A stretch of DNA of 64,000 bases from positions 37,266,619 to 37,330,618 of the forward strand of contig JASFXZ010000001.1 of NCBI GenBank assembly GCA_032209605.1, written 5' to 3'. The stretch is from Mactromeris polynyma. Its lineage: Eukaryota; Mollusca; Bivalvia; Venerida; Mactridae. The notes under the pieces are model-generated. The model saw nothing but the letters and a program-made list of their open reading frames with translations. It was not told the DNA's origin and ran no database searches. The position numbers and the translations under genes are program-made. This document shows, one piece after another, positions 61,175-64,000 of this stretch (position 1 is its first letter; each line of letters begins with the position of its first letter).

Positions 61175-62482
61175 AAGATTATGTCTAGTTAATAACTTCG
61201 CTGTTGCCTTTAGAATAAGTTTATTTAATATGTTAGATATATATATATATATATTACTGAAAGCAAGGTTAGTATATGTTGCGTGTTTCTTCGTACTGGA
61301 TTATTTGCAGTATAAATGTTATTGTATGCGTAACTGTTAATTGCTTTTACTTATTAGTTACTACCTACTTAGTAAAAGTGTGTGTACAGCCCTCGTATGT
61401 TGTAAATCAATGACCATATAGCGGTTACGTTTGACGGTAGCTAGCTGTAAATATATATAAACGCCCAAGTAATTTACTGACAGTTCCGAGACTGTAAATC
61501 GATGTGTGGTTATTATTTTATTTACGTTTAGCTGTATGTTAAGTTCCCATTTCCCCATGTGCAATTCCTTTACTTGTAAATATATTTAAACGCCCAAGTA
61601 TTTTACTGACAGTTCCGAGACTGTAAATCGATGTGTGGTTATTATTTATATTTATGTTTAGCTGTATGTTAAGTTCCCATTTCCCCACGTGCAGTTCCTT
61701 TGCATGATTTGACATTCATGTTCTCCTCCCTCTTTCGACCTATGATTACTGACTTTCTTAGCTTGTTCCGTGGTGTATTCCATCCATTCAACCCCTTTCT
61801 TCCCCTTGTTGTCCCCTGAATTTGTCATGGTTGTTTTTTATTGTCGGCCCGACTATTCCATGCTTCTCTATTCCCATACATGCTTACCCATGCACCTTGT
61901 CAGTCCCTTAATATGTATTGTAGACTGTTGTATCCCTGTGGTCTGTGTTGGGAAAGCCTTGTCTCGTAGCCCTGTAGCAACTTAATTTCTCTTTCACACA
62001 GATAGCATACAATCTTTTTTCTCGGAGCGGGGACCACGTGTTGCAGGAAATCTGAAATATTCTGCCAGAAAACCTACATGCGGTAGACAGTTTATGTCTG
62101 AGAAACATTTCAAACATCTTCTGTAGCAATGAGATCACAACCACTGACTTAATATGATTTAACATTTTAAATACAAAAACTATTGTAACTCTTTTATGTG
62201 TTAACTACTCTTAAAGGCCAATGAACTGAAATGGTATTACCTATGTTGATAAATCCTCAATTCATGTTTTTAAAGGTCGTACACCCCTACAACTTCGTGC
62301 TTTTTATGTGTCGGAATTTTGTGTCAGATTGTGAGAAGGACTTTCTGCTGTTAAAAAACATCAGACTTATAAAAAAAATCTTCAGACTAACGGATATGTT
62401 TGAAAAAGTTCCTTCCAACCAATACACCAGGTATAAGACCTTTTCCTTTGTCAAATGCAGTTATTTGTATACGTTGACTACA
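61175..62482 (-). repeat. Right arm of the large inverted repeat (family C element)
   Basis: Reverse-complement partner of 58415-59875. It contains two copies of the block cgcccaagta-tttactgacag (61465 and 61590) and a single copy of the unit that is triplicated in the left arm (62230-62310). Confidence 0.88.
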
Positions 62483-62489
62483 CTTAATA

Positions 62490-63499
62490 AACACATATAT
62501 TTATACTTACACCTCTTTTCTTGACCACGTTTTATGTATTTGCTTGACATAGATGCAACATTTTCTTAAAATTGCGACTGTGGCATATGTAATTCCAACC
62601 ATAATATAGCTTCATACATTTTACTCACGTTGTTGACCCACTTCCACGTACCGCATTTGCACTCTAGAATAGCTATACTTTCGTTTGTTCATATCTAAAA
62701 ACAGTTCTAATTTTGAACCATTCTGAAGTTCGATGCGTAACATTTTGTAACATTACTAATGTGTAGTAATAGCTTTTTCTGACTAATTGATCAGCAAATA
62801 TAGATGACGTTGGAACTGTCAATTAATTAATTGCGTGTAGGCCCAACACAAAACAACTGCTGGTGAATACAATTTACTCAGACAATTGAATAATAACCAT
62901 GATCAACAGAATAAATACTATTGATTGTTTTTTAATTGTTGATATGAAATACTAAAATCTTGTTAAAATATTAACCATTTATATCAAGAATATCATCCTC
63001 GTTGTTTAGTTAAGTGTCTAAAATTAGTGTATAGAATATGAAAAATGGATTCTTTCTCAACATTATGTTACAGTTTAAAAATAGACAGCTGTTTATAACG
63101 CTAATTACATGTCCATCCTAAACAACCAATTTGACCGTAAGTTTATATATATGTGTTTATTAACGTCTCTTCTTTGTACAAATAACAATTATATGCACAT
63201 AATGAAAACTATTTACTATGTACAAAGCATCTCTTAACTAGAGTTATAAATACCTAAAACATATACTACACAATACATACTTTTATAAACAATTATAAGA
63301 AACTAGAAACAAATGCTAATCTTGGTATAAAAACTAATTAAGGTAATACTTTGGATAAGAAACTTAAGTATCGCGCACAAGCAAGCATAAGTACAACATG
63401 TGGGTAAAAAATCGATTATCAGCTCTGTAAGACAGTAGATGAACTGATTAGCACTTGCCTCTAGTTTATAGGTAAAACAACAACAATATAAAACATGAC
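62490..63499. other. Non-coding AT-rich stretch
   Basis: No exon or structured repeat is recognised. The segment lies between the large inverted repeat and the LINE tail and may include LINE 3' sequence. Confidence 0.4.
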
Positions 63500-64000
63500 T
63501 TGTAAAATAAAACATTCTGGTGTCAAGAATACTGCTACAGGTTTTGGCGCTTATTCGACACAGAGTTATATCAGATAAAATAAAGGACAACTTGTCTACG
63601 TCAGACATGATATTGAATGAAGGATTAATAGCATTAGCTTTTTCTAGCAATGGTGTCGTAACCTGTCATATAAGTTACAATATACTAATACATGTATTTC
63701 TGTTTCAACCATGTTACATGAGCAAAACGTATACCGACGTTAATTTTCCACAAGAGTTTCATAACTTCCTGTTTCTATTCTAATAGGAGCTACTCCACAT
63801 CAAAATTTGCTTAATTCAGAACTATGTTTCGATGCCATAATGACTTTACAGAAATGTTCTGATTTGTATTCCATTTTAAATTTACAATAACTTTGAAGCT
63901 TATTTCTCCGCCTGCCAGATATACCTTCGGTCTTATTAATACTTTCAAGCCAGTCATTTGAATGCAAACATATCATTTTATCATACACTTGCTTAACTAA
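63500..64000 (-). pseudogene. Broken C-terminal end of a non-LTR retrotransposon (LINE) protein
   Basis: Reading down from the window edge: DWLESINKTEGISGRRRNKL, then QSYCKFKMEYKSEHFC and ELSKF, a stop where an Arg is expected (TGA for CGA), CGVAPIRIETGSYE, a TAA stop, ETEIHVLVYCNLYD, a frameshift near 63670, then PSFNIMSDVDKLSFILSD and ISAKTC. This order (gRgNKL-TYR-FK, lakFRcGVAPiRIETGRY, ETE-HvLl-C-lY, eKl-fILs, SAKTC) is the C-terminal tail of LINE-type reverse transcriptases common in bivalves (from memory). Two stops and a frameshift make it a dead copy. It extends past the right edge of the window. Confidence 0.65.

Overview
The window looks like nuclear DNA of a bivalve or related mollusc. 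It is AT-rich, its genes are split by introns with GT/AG borders, and it is crowded with the repeats common in molluscan genomes: pogo-like TA-flanked MITEs, tRNA-derived SINE-like sequences, minisatellites and a decayed LINE tail. The organism call is inference; no species can be named.

Two multi-exon genes can be assembled with consistent splice phases, both on the minus strand. (1) TPGS2, a tubulin polyglutamylase complex subunit, has nine coding exons between 23709 (ATG) and 8926 (stop). Their lengths sum to 930 nt (309 residues). (2) Directly upstream of it, with 558 bp between its stop and the TPGS2 ATG, is a 15-exon gene from 39511 (ATG) to 24268 (stop). It encodes a predicted secreted protein of about 771 residues with the order signal peptide - Ly6/uPAR - Ly6/uPAR (incomplete) - Thr/Pro linker - C-type lectin - C-type lectin - Pro/Thr linker - Ly6/uPAR - C-type lectin. 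Every cassette starts and ends in phase 1, so whole domains could be duplicated or shuffled. This Ly6-lectin chimera is the most interesting item here and may be an innate recognition or mucosal secreted protein (inference).

Layout: 1-8.9 kb is mostly non-coding (an 81-bp higher-order minisatellite, a transposase-like HTH exon, one copy of a 370-bp repeat, a MITE). 8.9-23.7 kb is TPGS2, its introns holding several MITEs and a 34-bp minisatellite array of about 26 copies. 24.2-39.5 kb is the Ly6-lectin gene, with MITEs, a 20-bp tandem array and dispersed repeats in its introns. An inverted copy of the 370-bp repeat lies just upstream of its start. 40-64 kb has no gene I recognise. It holds copies of one dispersed repeat family, a 72-bp tandem repeat next to a tRNA-like SINE, an unidentified cluster of open frames (48.7-50.1 kb), a large inverted repeat (arms 58415-59875 and 61175-62482) with a smaller tRNA-containing palindrome in its spacer, and a broken LINE reverse transcriptase C-terminus at the right edge.

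The two genes show no obvious functional link: one modifies microtubules, the other is secreted. They are simply head-to-tail neighbours. All family assignments come from recognising motifs by eye; no search was run.
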